This document shows, in pieces, positions 32,128-43,335 of a stretch of DNA of 64,000 bases. Made by a program: the position numbers and the translations under genes. Within the stretch, counting starts at the first letter, position 1. Each line of letters starts with the position of its first letter. Origin of the DNA: Magicicada septendecula (Eukaryota > Arthropoda > Insecta > Hemiptera > Cicadidae); assembly GCA_034769895.1 (NCBI GenBank), contig CM068373.1:26882120-26946119 (forward strand), written 5' to 3'. The notes under the pieces were generated by a model, which did not search any database, was not told where the DNA came from, and worked only from the letters and a program-made list of their open reading frames with translations.

Positions 32128-32700
32128 TTAAAAATGTAAAACTTGTAATTTTGTAGCCTGAACTAGTTTCCGCTTATTACAAGCTTCATCAGAGGCTGCC
32201 GCTAGGAGCGCTGTCTGTCTTGTTCTTGGTGACGGCGCCGTTGTTTGAAAGATCGATGTTGTGTTTCTGCGGTGTGACATCTTCGAATAGTATGTATGAT
32301 TGAATTGTGTCTGTTCGTTTAGGTTGTTGCTTTTATGTGCTTTTGTGTGTTTGTATATTTCTAGTTGTTCAAGAGTGTCTAGTTTTTGGCCTTTTGTGTG
32401 AACGTGTAGAATTTCTATGTTTGCCTCAATGATGTGGTTTGCAAAGGTGGATTCGCTGGTAGAGTGTAGTGCCTTTGTGTGTTCAATGTGTCTCTGTTTG
32501 AAGCTATGTCTTCTCTGGCCCATGTAGAATTTGTTACATCCTGAGCAGTTTAGTTTGTATACACCATGTAAACCAAAATTTGTTTTGTTCTTTGTGTGTG
32601 TTTTTTGATAGTGTGTGTTCTGTTTCTTTGTAATGCTGTATGCAATTCTGTATCCTGCTGTTTTAAATTGTTGGACTATTTTTTCACACGTACACTCAAA
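32128..32700 (-). pseudogene. PLE family F GIY-YIG endonuclease with C-terminal region
   Basis: The minus-strand frame reads FECTCEKIVQQFKTAGYRIA, then GLHGVYKLNCSGCNKFYMGQ with RRHSFKQRHIEHTKAL, ANHIIEANIEIL, and LDTLEQLEIYKHTKAHK. It has the GVYKL...FYMGQ core, the CxxC insertion and the C-terminal LEQLEIYK motif of PLE nucleases. The usual GRSF Gly is changed in QRRHSF. The open frame extends to 32832 only because it reads the inverted right arm, whose plus strand (32715-32900) encodes a second copy of the C-terminus (LEIHKHTKTHKNN). Confidence 0.8.
32155..32197 (-). ncRNA. Hammerhead-like fold, PLE family F left (extra U before the cleavage site)
   Basis: Minus strand: stem I AGCCT/AGGCT (5 bp), core CTGATGA, stem II GCTT-GTAAT-AAGC, then GGAAAC and the palindrome ACTAGT, followed by TC. 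With H17 = C, one extra T lies between the palindrome and the cleavage position, so the geometry is not standard. Confidence 0.6.
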
Positions 32701-32899
32701 AGGCCGAAAACTATAGACTCTTAAACAGTTAGAAATACACAAACACACAAAAACACATAAAAACAACATTGTAAACGACCAGAAACAATTTAAACCACAC
32801 GTACTATTTGAACAAATCACACTACACCACACAACATCTATCTTTCGAACGACGCGATTGCGCCGTCACCAAAACAAGACATATAGCGCTCCTAGCGGT

Positions 32900-32942
32900 A
32901 GCCTCTGATGTAGCTTGTAATAAGCAGAAACTAGTTCAGGCT
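32900..32942 (+). ncRNA. Hammerhead-like fold, PLE family F right
   Basis: Same fold on the plus strand with stem I AGCCT/AGGCT and the same ACTAGT-TC arrangement. The core reads CTGATGT (A9 changed), so probably inactive. Confidence 0.55.
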
Positions 32943-33003
32943 CTAACGTAAAAGTTTAACACATTTACCAATAAAAAATTAGTGCTACTAGTCAGTAGTG
33001 ATA

Positions 33004-33690
33004 CATTTATAATTAGTTAATGAACGTGTATGTTATGGACGACAAAATCGAGGAATAAACAGATCGTAAGTTTTTTGTTATGATAGAAACATACACAACG
33101 CAATATAAAATGGATTTATAAGTTTATAATACCTTGTATAATATTGTAAAATATATCTAATCAAGTGGTAGTAACAATAGGATTATTATTAGCTGAAACT
33201 AGGGATAAGTGTAATTGTGTTTATGACAGTAAATATTTACATTACAGTGAACAACAAGCGCTAACAACATATTTATTCGTATCAGTTTTGCAATTAGCAT
33301 GTGACAGATGCTGCTCACGTTCATATCGCAGTACTCAGTATTCCAGTAACTGGGGATTATTCAGTAAATTTTGTTTAAATCCTATGTTGGTTTGTTGGGA
33401 AATTAATTTTAATAAAAACCCTTCAGCTTCTGCACACCTCAGATAAAAACAAAGAGAAAACATAAGCATTAAATGTTTTATACATCGTTGTATAAATAAG
33501 CACCATACTAATTTTACTGTATAGTCTATTATACGGTATATTACACTCATCAATGTAATTTTACTGAGTTTGGATATTTTGTTGTATGATGACGATGCAG
33601 TCTTCTGAGCAGGCGCTGAGATAACAGCGCCGCCTCCTGGCAGTGAATACCGCAACTAGCGGCTGGTGGCGCGTTGTACTAGCCATGCAC
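33004..33690. other. No recognised gene
   Basis: Short overlapping ORFs on both strands without recognisable domains. A GC-richer patch lies at 33600-33690. Confidence 0.5.
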
Positions 33691-33698
33691 CCGTCACG

Positions 33699-34263
33699 TA
33701 GGGTTGCCAACTTTTTTTGAGGAAAATAACGTAACTTGTCTGTTGGAAGAGGAAAAAAAGTATTATTTTAATTTAAGTTTTTATTGCCTTAAATACATAT
33801 TTTTTTGTGCTTTTAGCACAAGCTAACAATTTTTGGTTATCTTTGAGAGTTTGATAGCTAGTATTACAATCTAAATCTAGATTTAAATAAATAAATAACT
33901 CATTTTTTATTAAATTTATGGACGCTCTGTTTCTCTCTTCTCGCCACTTTACACTTCAAACAAACACACAAGGATCACAACAACGTATAAATAATGACCT
34001 AGAAAGGAAACCGATATAGGCTGCCATCTGCCGTTTCGTTCAATAATAAATAATCATTGTTAATCGTGTGTGTTCCGTTGTGTTTTATCTTAGGCATCGA
34101 TAAATCGTTCGGAAATTACGTATGAGAGTGTTTCGTTTCGTGCATTATAGTAAAGACTCAAAATAAAGTATTTTCGCATACTTTATTTTTATGCAAAAGC
34201 ATAAAGTATATTCACCAAAAATAAAGTAGGATACTTTATTATAAAGTATGGTTGGCAACCCTA
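33699..34263. mobile_element. hAT-like MITE with 8-bp target duplication
   Basis: Terminal inverted repeats TAGGGTTGCCAAC (33699) and GTTGGCAACCCTA (ending 34263). Flanking 8-mers CCGTCACG (33691-33698) and CCGTCACA (34264-34271) differ at one base, as expected for a hAT duplication. The interior is non-coding and holds repeated ATAAAGTAT-type inverted motifs near the right end. Confidence 0.8.
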
Positions 34264-34271
34264 CCGTCACA

Positions 34272-34956
34272 TCGCACACAACAGCCGCGCGGTATGCCTT
34301 GGTCCTTTCAGGGACTGTTGAGCGGAGGTTTATATATTGTCTAATTACTATATAGAATACACCTAGTTACGAAACTTTATAAGCAACTGTAATAATGTTT
34401 GAAATAAAAATTCACTTTTATATTGTGAATAAAAAGTTTAAGGAAATAATATAAGTAGTATTATTTATAGATTCCGTTAAATTTATAACAGTACTTTATA
34501 ATATACAATAAACTTATATATACTGCAAAACAAATTTATCGTTGCTGCAAACAATACTTGGTAATTTTTTTTCAAGCCAGTTAGCAGTTTTAGCTCAAAT
34601 AAGGTAAACTTTCTAAAATGGCCGATTTCTAGTTTTGGCGTTGGAAAATTCGAGTAACCGATTTCCGCACACGGAATTATCCACTTTTCGGTAAAATTTC
34701 CTGAAATGTTGAATATTCTTCACTAGTCTCTTTTAGCGTAGGCCTTATGTTATCATCCGGTATTTCACTGTGCCGTTTACGTTTTTGTACAGAGCCAGGC
34801 ACGGCCTTCTTGAGTGGTCGTTGCTGCAGTTGCCGTCCGTGCTGTTTCGGGTTCAATTTGCGACTTCCGAATGCGTAGTGATTCATAGACGTCAGGTAGA
34901 ACTGACGCTTCCTTTTTAATATGAGTATATTTATAATAATAAACGTACCTTTATAC
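34272..34956. other. No recognised gene; one short unclassified ORF
   Basis: The minus-strand ORF 34886-34677 (69 codons, Lys/Arg/Gln-rich, starting MNHYAFGSRKLNPKQHGRQL) is not recognisable and could be chance or an exon relic. The rest is AT-rich. Confidence 0.4.
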
Positions 34957-35936
34957 GTTTTGACATGATAATATCTTTTAGCTTGACATCGTATGAAACT
35001 TTCTGTAACATGTAATGCTGTATGACGTCATCATTGCGTGACGCTTCCACACTTTCGATTCCCCACAGTTGATTTGATATGTAAACGCATCAAGACAGAA
35101 ATAATCGCTGCTGACATTGAGTTTAGCGAACGTTTAAGTGAGAATAAATTTGGTTTTACATGCTCTTTTGTCTGTACTGCATCGGTTGAAACTTTCTGTA
35201 ACATGTAACGCTGTATGACGTCTTCATTGCGTGACGTCATCATTGCATGACGTCATTGGGATTGTTGTAAATAAAGGTTTTTTTTTTGTGTTGTGGTGAA
35301 ATACACTGCTGCTGATATATAGTAACCAAACGTGGCGACTGACTAAAACAGCGTTCGACAATGAATAGCAGCGACGAGAAGGCTCAGATCAAGAAACGAC
35401 AAAATGCCAAGCGAGTAAGAAAGTGTCGGGAACGAAAGAAGCTCGAGAAGGAACAGCAACGAGCGGTTGCTGTCGGCGGTGAAACTTCGGTGCCAGCGGC
35501 CCCATCCCAACAAAAACGAAAGGAAGATGACTTGCCGCGCGAAGAATTGAACGAGTACTTAATAAATACAGCGTTCGTGTCGACGATGACTGAGCAGGAG
35601 AAAATCGATGCATTCTACAACATGATACTGGCAGAGAAGCGAAGGGAAACCAATGAACGAGTTAAACGTTGTAGATTGAATAAGAAAATTGAGATGGCAA
35701 CTAAACGAGCGAACGAAGCAGCTGAATTCGAACAGGCGATCGCTGCGGTATCGCCAAAACGCTTGAAAACTGAAGAGATAGCAGCAGATGCGGAATTCAC
35801 GAAACGATTCGACGACGAGTCGGTTTTTATGGTTACTGACTGACTGATTGTTTCTTTTGCGCAAATGTTGCGTTTAGCTGGCGGCTGAAAGGCATTATCA
35901 TGCTTTTAAGCTTTTACCATTTGGTAAACGGTACTG
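34957..35936 (+). mobile_element. Small DNA element carrying a CR-repeat protein ORF
   Basis: The left end, TTTTGACATGATAATATCTT, and the right end, AAAGGCATTATCATGC followed by ACCATTTGGTAAACGGTACT, match the ends of the 0.3-kb element at 20536-20828. Inside the left end, repeated GCATGACGTCAT-type motifs occur at about 35020-35255, also present at 20600. The interior holds the 160-codon ORF. No DDE transposase is present, so the element is either non-autonomous or an unrecognised type. Confidence 0.6.
35361..35843 (+). CDS. Intact 160-aa basic protein with two CR-repeats (bZIP-basic-like)
   Basis: An uninterrupted ORF begins in a good context (GACAATGAAT). It has two similar basic segments: NAKRVRKCRERKKLEKEQQ (residues ~14-32) and NERVKRCRLNKKIEMATKR (~98-116). 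Each follows N-x-(K/R)-(R)-V-x-x-C-R-x-x-K-K, which resembles the DNA-contacting basic region of bZIP proteins (N....x.CR.RK). Neither is followed by an obvious leucine zipper. Between them lies an acidic-basic linker with a predicted helix (TMTEQEKIDAFYNMILAEKR). It is probably nuclear and nucleic-acid binding; this is inference. Higher GC content than its flanks and an unbroken frame suggest recent function. Confidence 0.6.
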   Translation: MNSSDEKAQIKKRQNAKRVRKCRERKKLEKEQQRAVAVGGETSVPAAPSQQKRKEDDLPREELNEYLINTAFVSTMTEQEKIDAFYNMILAEKRRETNERVKRCRLNKKIEMATKRANEAAEFEQAIAAVSPKRLKTEEIAADAEFTKRFDDESVFMVTD

Positions 35937-36920
35937 TATCTTTTTTTGAATATCTGTAAACACTTTATGAGATACGGTTGTAAGGCAGATTTCAAAATGA
36001 TATGAAAAACTCTTTGGAGCCGATCGATAAAATACTGGACCTCTCCTAGTGTCGCGTTTCAGGACGTGACAATAGAACATTTGCAAATAAATTTTAAAAT
36101 TTACAAAAAATCTAACTTTTTTAAATCAGGAGTCTCCCTACTAAGTAGGGTGCGAGGCGCTCCGTCCCCCATGCGCCATCCGTAGTCCGCTACTCAAGAG
36201 AAGTCCTAATCTTAGTAGTACCATACACCTATAAATTCCAAAGAAATTTTGAAGACTAAAAACTGGGTAGAACAAACTTAATTAATTTTAGTTAAATTTT
36301 TGTTGGGTAAAAAAGTTAATTTGTCAAATAAATCAGGAGTAAAGACTTTTGAATTTCAAGCAATTAATTAAATTTAAAAAAATCAAAATTCAATATATTT
36401 TCTCAGCAATATTCATTTATCTGTGCTGATCCATAACATCATAATTTAGTGGGTTCAAAATTATGAAATATTACATGGAGGTGAATAAGTGTTTTCCGAT
36501 AAGAACGTGAACGGAATACGATGGTTTAGGTACACGAATGCGCACATCCTCAAGAAACTTGATGACTTGTGTCAGTAACAAATACACGCTACACGTAGAA
36601 ATGGTGAAAAATACAGAGTAATGAAACATGACGACGTAGTTGACTGAAGGGAGGCAATTAATTCCGACAACTAAACACCACATGCACAAAACAAACAACA
36701 CGTGTGTCCGGATAAAAACTTAATAACGCCACCACGGGAAACTCAGTACGTCAACGTGTTAATTACGAGCAAATTTTTTTGCTCATTTTCTGTGAGTTCT
36801 TTTACTGTTGTTTATGTTCTCTTTCTAAATGAAGTACGTAATTATCTGCAAAGCTGATGTTTAATAATTTCAGACGTAAATGTTATGTAGTCGTAGTTTA
36901 GACTTCTTGTTGATTAGTAA
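35937..36920. other. No recognised gene
   Basis: Contains a short GC-rich patch at 36140-36200; otherwise AT-rich. Confidence 0.5.
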
Positions 36921-38780
36921 GTTAATTGTTAATTGAAAATAAAGTTATTTTGGCTATAAGTAAATATTGTTACCAGCAATCGGTAGACCTACAGCTTTAA
37001 TTTTATGGTCAATTGACAATAAACGTATTTTGGCTATAGGTAAATATTGTTACCAGCAATCGGCACAGTTTTAATTTTATGGTTAATTGACAATAAACGT
37101 ATTTTGGCTATAGGTAAATATTGTTACCAGCAATCGGCACAGTTTTAATTTTATGGTTAATTGACAATAAACGTATTTTGGCTATAGGTAAATATTGTTA
37201 CCAGCAATCGGTAGACCTACAGCTTTAATTTTATGGTCAATTGACAATAAACGTATTTTGGCTATAGGTAAATATTGTTACCAGCAATCGGTAGACCTAC
37301 AGCTTTAATTTTATGGTCAATTGACAATAAACGTATTTTGGCTATAGGTAAATATTGTTACCAGCAATCGGTAGACCTACAGCTTTAATTTTATGGTCAA
37401 TTGACAATAAACGTATTTTGGCTATAGGTAAATATTGTTACCAGCAATCGGTAGACCTACAGCTTTAATTTTATGGTCAATTGACAATAAACGTATTTTG
37501 GCTATAGGTAAATATTGTTACCAGCAATCGGTAGACCTACAGCTTTAATTTTATGGTCAATTGACAATAAACGTATTTTGGCTATAGGTAAATATTGTTA
37601 CCAGCAATCGGTAGACCTACAGCTTTAATTTTATGGTCAATTGACAATAAACGTATTTTGGCTATAGGTAAATATTGTTACCAGCAATCGGTAGACCTAC
37701 AGCTTTAATTTTATGGTCAATTGACAATAAACGTATTTTGGCTATAGGTAAATATTGTTACCAGCAATCGGTAGACCTACAGCTTTAATTTTATGGTCAA
37801 TTGACAATAAACGTATTTTGGCTATAGGTAAATATTGTTACCAGCAATCGGTAGACCTACAGCTTTAATTTTATGGTCAATTGACAATAAACGTATTTTG
37901 GCTATAGGTAAATATTGTTACCAGCAATCGGTAGACCTACAGCTTTAATTTTATGGTCAATTGACAATAAACGTATTTTGGCTATAGGTAAATATTGTTA
38001 CCAGCAATCGGTAGACCTACAGCTTTAATTTTATGGTCAATTGACAATAAACGTATTTTGGCTATAGGTAAATATTGTTACCAGCAATCGGTAGACCTAC
38101 AGCTTTAATTTTATGGTCAATTGACAATAAACGTATTTTGGCTATAGGTAAATATTGTTACCAGCAATCGGTAGACCTACAGCTTTAATTTTATGGTCAA
38201 TTGACAATAAACGTATTTTGGCTATAGGTAAATATTGTTACCAGCAATCGGTAGACCTACAGCTTTAATTTTATGGTCAATTGACAATAAACGTATTTTG
38301 GCTATAGGTAAATATTGTTACCAGCAATCGGTAGACCTACAGCTTTAATTTTATGGTCAATTGACAATAAACGTATTTTGGCTATAGGTAAATATTGTTA
38401 CCAGCAATCGGTAGACCTACAGCTTTAATTTTATGGTCAATTGACAATAAACGTATTTTGGCTATAGGTAAATATTGTTACCAGCAATCGGCACAGTTTT
38501 AATTTTGTGGTTAATTGACAATAAACGTATTTTGGCTATAAGTAAATATTGTTACCAGCAATCGGTACAGTTTTAAGTTTATGGTTAAATGACAATAAAC
38601 GCATTTTGGCTATAATTAAATATTGTTACCAGCAATCGGTACAGGTTTAGTTTTATGGTACATTAACAATAAACGTATTTTGGCTATAATTAAATATTGT
38701 TACCAGCAATCGGTACAGCTTTAATTTTATGGTCAATTCCCAATAAACGTATTTTGTCTATAGGAAAATATTTTTTACCT
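36921..38780. repeat. Tandem satellite array, 23 units of ~80 bp
   Basis: The motif TTACCAGCAATCGG recurs 23 times. Seventeen central units (about 37200-38480) have a strict 80-bp period and look identical. Three units at the left and three at the right are diverged, and several are 74 bp long, lacking 6 bp around TAGACCTACAG. Each full unit contains the perfect palindrome GTCAATTGAC. Homogeneous centre and diverged edges are typical of arrays evolving by unequal exchange. Confidence 0.95.
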
Positions 38781-39435
38781 AGCGGTGGTTACCTTTTTAA
38801 ATATACAGTTTAATTCTTTGAACATTGCCTTAGTACATAAACTCTCTAACGGTGCGTTTAGGTATCGAGGGGTGCCATAAAATGATTGAGCGTTAATGTA
38901 CCTATAACTACTAAAACAGGAAGTATAGTAACTATGGCTCCTTTTGCTTCATAGCTTAGATCACAAAGTTCAGGTAATGTAGGCCGCCATCTTAAGCCAA
39001 ACAGTAGGCAGTAAGGAATACACATTGAGCTTCCCGATAACACCTCAGAATAGCCTATTATTACATTGGAATAAATTGAAAAGTACTGTAAGTTAAGCCA
39101 TCCGAAAACGTCAAGCCATTTTTAAGTGTTAGGAAAGACATTTAGATTGGCTTTCAGTGGACTCTAATACATCTCTAATACCACTGTAATAGAAAATTTT
39201 TTTTGTCCTCACTGTGGAAGTTGGTGAATCTAATAGCATTTTTCGCGATGAATTCAGATATGGTTTAAGAATTTTTCTATAACGTAAGGATTTGTAGATA
39301 CGCCTATTTTAATTTTACAACATTACGTATTTAAAATTCGCACTCAATACAATATTATCTTACCTAAACCCTAGTAATGTTGGATTTTCTACAATACGAG
39401 TTACGTATTTTGTCTCACGAACATCTCACATGAGG
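38781..39435. other. No recognised gene
   Basis: Short ORFs only; nothing recognised. Confidence 0.5.
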
Positions 39436-39439
39436 GTCC

Positions 39440-40137
39440 AACAATAGTCAGTTAGCATCTCGGACTCCAGTTGCCCTGGTACCGCTTTTCCATGTCCGAA
39501 ATATCTTGATAGAACCGTTCACCATTTTCGTCGCTGCCTGATACTAGATTTGCTGGGAAGAAATCTAGGCCTAAATGTAAGTCCAAGAAGTAAATCTTCA
39601 GTGACATGTTAAATCCCATGGTTTTAAAAGATTTTAAAAGATCGTCCACTATTTCTTAGTATTTTTCGGATTTATGGATTCCTAAGAATTTCTAGTAAAT
39701 GCTCCTTAAAGACTTCCATGAAATTTTCTTTACCTCATTTAACTTACTGTCAAATTTGTCGTCTTTAATTAAGTCTCTTATTTGAGTACTACAAAGATTC
39801 TTTCTTCGATTTTTGCGTCATTGATCTTTGAAAACTTGTTTTTTAAGTAAGCAGATCGACGCTCATTTCAATCCATTGCTTTCACGAAATTTTTAATAAG
39901 CCCCAGCTTTATATGTAGTGGAGGTAAGTAAACTTTTTTTGAATCAACAAGTGGTGCATTAACAATATTCTTCTTTTCTGGAGTTGATGGTGTTCGATTT
40001 GGCCACACTTTCTGTACGTAATGATTTTTTCGGTCTCTGCTGTCCCACTCGCAAAGAAAACGACAATACTTGATGAAACCAAGTTGAATACCTAGCAAGA
40101 GAGTGATTACTTTTCAGTCACCACAAATATTCTACTT
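39440..40137 (-). pseudogene. Decayed gene of an insect repeat-associated family, C-terminal part
   Basis: The minus strand reads ICGD.KVITLLLGIQLGFIKY, CRFLCEWDSRDRKNHYVQKV, YLPPLHIKLGLIKNFVKAMD, and, after frameshifts, QIRDLIKDDKFDSKLNE, FKTMGFNMSLKIYFLDLHLG and GERFYQDISDMEKRYQGNWS. The order matches an unnamed protein family that I recall as highly repeated in arthropod genomes (FLCEWDSR, LPPLHIKLGL, RRYQGRW); its function is not established here. Its upstream portion lies at 43340-43620, on the far side of the 3.2-kb transposon. Confidence 0.75.
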
Positions 40138-40173
40138 GAAGGGTTGATTCCAAAAACCAGACAAGTCCAAAAC
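40138..40173 (+). repeat. Left terminal inverted repeat of the 3.2-kb transposon
   Basis: Pairs with 43301-43335 at roughly 30 of 35 positions, with one single-base gap. Contains the ACCAGACAAGTCC motif that recurs subterminally. Confidence 0.8.
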
Positions 40174-40497
40174 TGACCTTTTTGTGATAATGGCACCTAC
40201 AGCTTCTCCATGACTAGTGCTATCTAGTGGTATAATTTGATCCTTCAAATAACATTTTAGTCCAGAGATATAAGGTGGAAAATGTTGGACATTCTGCAAA
40301 AACTAGACAAGTCCAGGGTCTTTTCAGCAAAAAACCAGATTAGTCCTGGACCTGTCTGGTTCTTTCAGAAATGTGAAGTAGAGCGCATTACTGTGTTACT
40401 CTAACTAGTAGCTTATTCTTTGAGTAGCATTCAGAGAGTGAGGTTAGTTTGTATTACTACATAGATTGTCTTCAAAATCAAATAGTTTTGTTCAACG

Positions 40498-40652
40498 ATG
40501 AAAGATAATAATCACTGCGAGTGGTCAAAAAAACAACAGAAAATTATGAAAAAAGAGAGCATTATAAGAGATGCAAAAGTGCGAGGTGAAGAACATACGA
40601 TAAACCACGTGGAAAATCTTGCGCCAAAGCGAGTGGCCGGTGAAGATTGCAA
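40498..40652 (+). pseudogene. Transposase-like gene of the 3.2-kb transposon, exon 1
   Basis: ATG at 40498 opens MKDNNHCEWSKKQQKIMKKE and continues to KRVAGEDCK. The exon ends at a consensus donor, AA|GTAAGT (40652/40653). The intron is 718 bp (40653-41370) and ends ATTATTTCAG. Joining gives DCKCSRFQCFSKV, a Cys cluster in keeping with the family's C.C...CF zinc-binding-like motif. Exon 1 itself has no stop. Confidence 0.7.
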
Positions 40653-41370
40653 GTAAGTTGTTCAATACATTGTTTACGTTATTTTCAATGAATGTTTTAA
40701 ACTTTAAAATTACCTGAATGTTGGTATAGGCTTGCAGTTCGAATATTGTAGACCCTGAAAAGTTAGTTCTCAAACGTTTATAAATGCCATAAACGTAATT
40801 ATAAAATGCCGTAAGTAATAAGCTGAAATTCAGATATTGTATCAGATTCTTTTTCTTAAAATATGCTACAACATGCATTGTAGTCTTAACAGAGCCTGGC
40901 ATGATATGATTTAGGCATACTCCAACAGGTGGTAACATTAGACTCTCCTTTTTGTCATTATAAGCTACAGAATGCATTATTGGGTAAATAAAAGTTTAAT
41001 GAAATATATCAAATGAAAAAATAACATTATGTAACGCAATGGTGCACACAGGGTGGGATTTTAGGAGCAAAATCCCTCCCGGAAACATGTAAAAAATTAA
41101 AAAAGTACTTCCAAAAATTAAGCTGTAATTTTTCTTTTCACATTTTTAAACAATACGGAGTCCTAATATAGAAAACGTCTTCCTTATAAGAAAATAATAA
41201 CAGAAACCAGTGCTGTGCACCTCGTTCTTAATTTTTTGAAACGCCTCCTGCGAAAAAATATCCTGGATGCGTCACTGGCTTAATATAATGAATCAAAACT
41301 AATATTATGTACTTATTTTGATTTTGGTTTTTTAAGTAAATTTCTAACTAATTTCATTTCATTATTTCAG

Positions 41371-43017
41371 ATGTTCGAGGTTTCAGTGCTTCAGCAAAGT
41401 AGATGTCGACAAGCAGTAGAAGATTTTGGAAGATTTCAACAATCTAGGTACAAAGAATGACCAAGACTCACATCTCTGTAGACTAATAGCTATTCGCCTC
41501 ATTGCAAGAAAGCGGCCGCGGATCACTGACCTGGATGCAAGGACAGACCATGCAGCTGCCTATTCTTGCAAACTCCGTATCGAAGGTAAATAGATTCCTA
41601 TATGTCAAAAAGCATTCTTAAATTTCCACGGGATTTCTAAGAACAGGCTCAATAGGTTACAACATAGTTTATTGGAAACTGGAAAGTTGCCAAAAAGCAA
41701 ACAAGGTATTCATAAGTCTAGGCCTAGGAAGCTTCCTGATAGTGTTCAATATCTTGTATAACATCACATTAATTCGTACCAGGCTAGAAAATCGTACTAC
41801 TCGATTAGGAATAATCCCAACCGGAGGTACCTCCCTGAGGATTTGACTGTTGCTGACATGCATCAACATTTTCTGGGTCTGTACCACATAAACATATACA
41901 AATCATAATGGTCTATTTTCAGTACTTTAATATAAACTTTGGGTACCCAAGATCAGATACATGTGCAACATGTGACTGATTTCAACAAAAGATTAATTCA
42001 GCTACAGATGAAGGTATAAAATCCCAATATACTTTAGAGAAAACCCTCCACCTAAAAAAAGCAGATGCCTTTTATTATGAAAGCTAAGGAAGGAGTTATA
42101 ACATGCATTTCCTTTGACTTTATGCAAAATCTCCGTCTTCCGCACATTCAGAGTGGTCCTGTTTACTATTCAAGACAGTTGTGGTATAATATTTTTGGTG
42201 TTCATGACTTGTCAGATGATTCTGTGAGAATTTATCTGTACCTAGAGCATGAGGCTAATAAGGGACCAAATGAAGTCACATATTAGATCTTAGATGCAAT
42301 AAATAACCTTCCGGATGGCAAAATGCATGATGAGCTTGTTTTGTTTTCAGACGGTTGCCCTAGACAAAATAAGAACAAAACAATGGACCAGTTTCTTTAC
42401 TGTTTAGTCCACGAGCTGAAACTTTTCTAAAAAGTCACGTACCTCTTTCCCATCAGAGGGCATAGTTACCTTCCAAATGACCAGGATTTTAGCCTAATTG
42501 GCAAGAACAAAAAGTCAACCACTAAAGTGGAAATTCCCGAAATGTGGGACAAAATAGTAGAGGAAGCAAGGAAGCATCCTTCACTGTTTCACCTGAAGAT
42601 TATGACCCATAAAGATTTCATTGATATGAAGAATGCTGTGGAGCCTTTCTTCTTGAAAACACCTAAGCCCCCCCTGAAACTTCATGAAGTTAGGATGATG
42701 TTGTTTCAGAAAGAAAACACATTTACCTCCGGAAATCATACTATGGGCCATGGAAAAGACATATTGTGATAAACAAGCATTACCATTGAGACGTTATCAG
42801 CATTGGCCTGTCAAAGCTGTACAAGTCTCCACCTGGACTGCAGCCTGCTAAGCAACGTGATTTGCTGAAACTTATACAGTATCTTGAAGACCCGACACAT
42901 CGCCAATACTACGAGTTATTACTGCAGAACATGACATTGAGTACTGAAACTCCAGCCGCAGAGGAAAATGTTGAGATTGACAATGACGACAATTATGATG
43001 GCTGTGATGATAATTAG
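41371..43017 (+). pseudogene. Transposase-like gene of the 3.2-kb transposon, exon 2 (several stops)
   Basis: The plus strand reads, with stops and a few shifts: CSRFQCFSKVDVDKQ; AFLNFHGISKNRLNRLQHSL; INSYQARKSYYSIRNNPNRR; FGYPRSDTCATCD; ADAFYY; ITCISFDFMQNLRLPHIQSG; VYYSRQLWYNIFGVHDLSDD; HEANKGPNEVTY; LVLFSDGCPRQNKN; LFPIRGHSYLPNDQDFSLIG; IPEMWDKIVEEARKHPSLFH. It ends in an acidic tail at 43017. The layout (SFD, FSDGC.QNKN, RGHS, D.DF) resembles an RNase H-like nuclease with candidate acidic residues in SFD, FSDG and D.DF; that is inference. I recall this family as widespread in insects without a settled function. At least four premature stops make this copy inactive. Confidence 0.7.
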
Positions 43018-43300
43018 AAACAATATACAGCAGCAAGTCAAAAACATGTATTTTTTATTTTCCTATTTATTACATAATGAACAATAAAACTGAGACATAA
43101 TAAAATTTTTGTCTTTTAATTCTGTAAAAACCAGACAAATCCAAAAGTTTTTAATTTTTTCTCAAAATATACTTTATTTAAAACAATGTTATTAACATTT
43201 ATGCAAAGATATGTAGTAGCCACAGTTATAAATAAAATTTCACTTCTTTCCACACAGCAGAAAACAAGCCACACATTTTTTTAATTCCTGAGAATTTACA

Positions 43301-43335
43301 TTTTTGGACATGTCTGGTTTTAGAATCAGCCCTTC
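43301..43335 (-). repeat. Right terminal inverted repeat of the 3.2-kb transposon
   Basis: Reverse complement begins GAAGGGCTGATTCTAAAACC and continues AGACATGTCC, matching the left end. Confidence 0.8.

Larger units (their letters stand above)
32091..33003 (-). mobile_element. Penelope-like element family F, divergent head-to-head copy
   Basis: Inverted arms at about 32091-32300 (minus) and 32715-33003 (plus) share GTAGTG, CACTAATTTTTTATTG, the hammerhead-like fold and the C-terminal end of the endonuclease. Minus-strand GIY-YIG sequence lies between. Confidence 0.8.
40138..43335 (+). mobile_element. 3.2-kb DNA transposon with TIRs and a spliced transposase-like gene; superfamily not assigned
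   Basis: The terminal inverted repeats run about 35 bp. The left starts GAAGGGTTGATTCCAAAAA; the right, reverse-complemented, starts GAAGGGCTGATTCTAAAA, and both continue ACCAGACA.GTCC. The subterminal motif ACCAGACAAGTCC or close variants recurs at about 40294, 40333, 40350 and 43130. It carries a 4-bp target duplication. The plus-strand gene (exons 40498-40652 and 41371-43017) encodes the candidate transposase. A 4-bp duplication is compatible with Sola and Ginger among known superfamilies, but assignment needs comparison. Confidence 0.8.

Noticed and set aside
35389..35864. Minus-strand ORFs opposite the CR-repeat protein
   Set aside because: Shadows of the plus-strand 160-codon ORF, which has the better start context and a repeated motif.
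36921..38780. CRISPR-like array
   Set aside because: Units are contiguous with no unique spacers, and the genome is eukaryotic. It is a satellite array.
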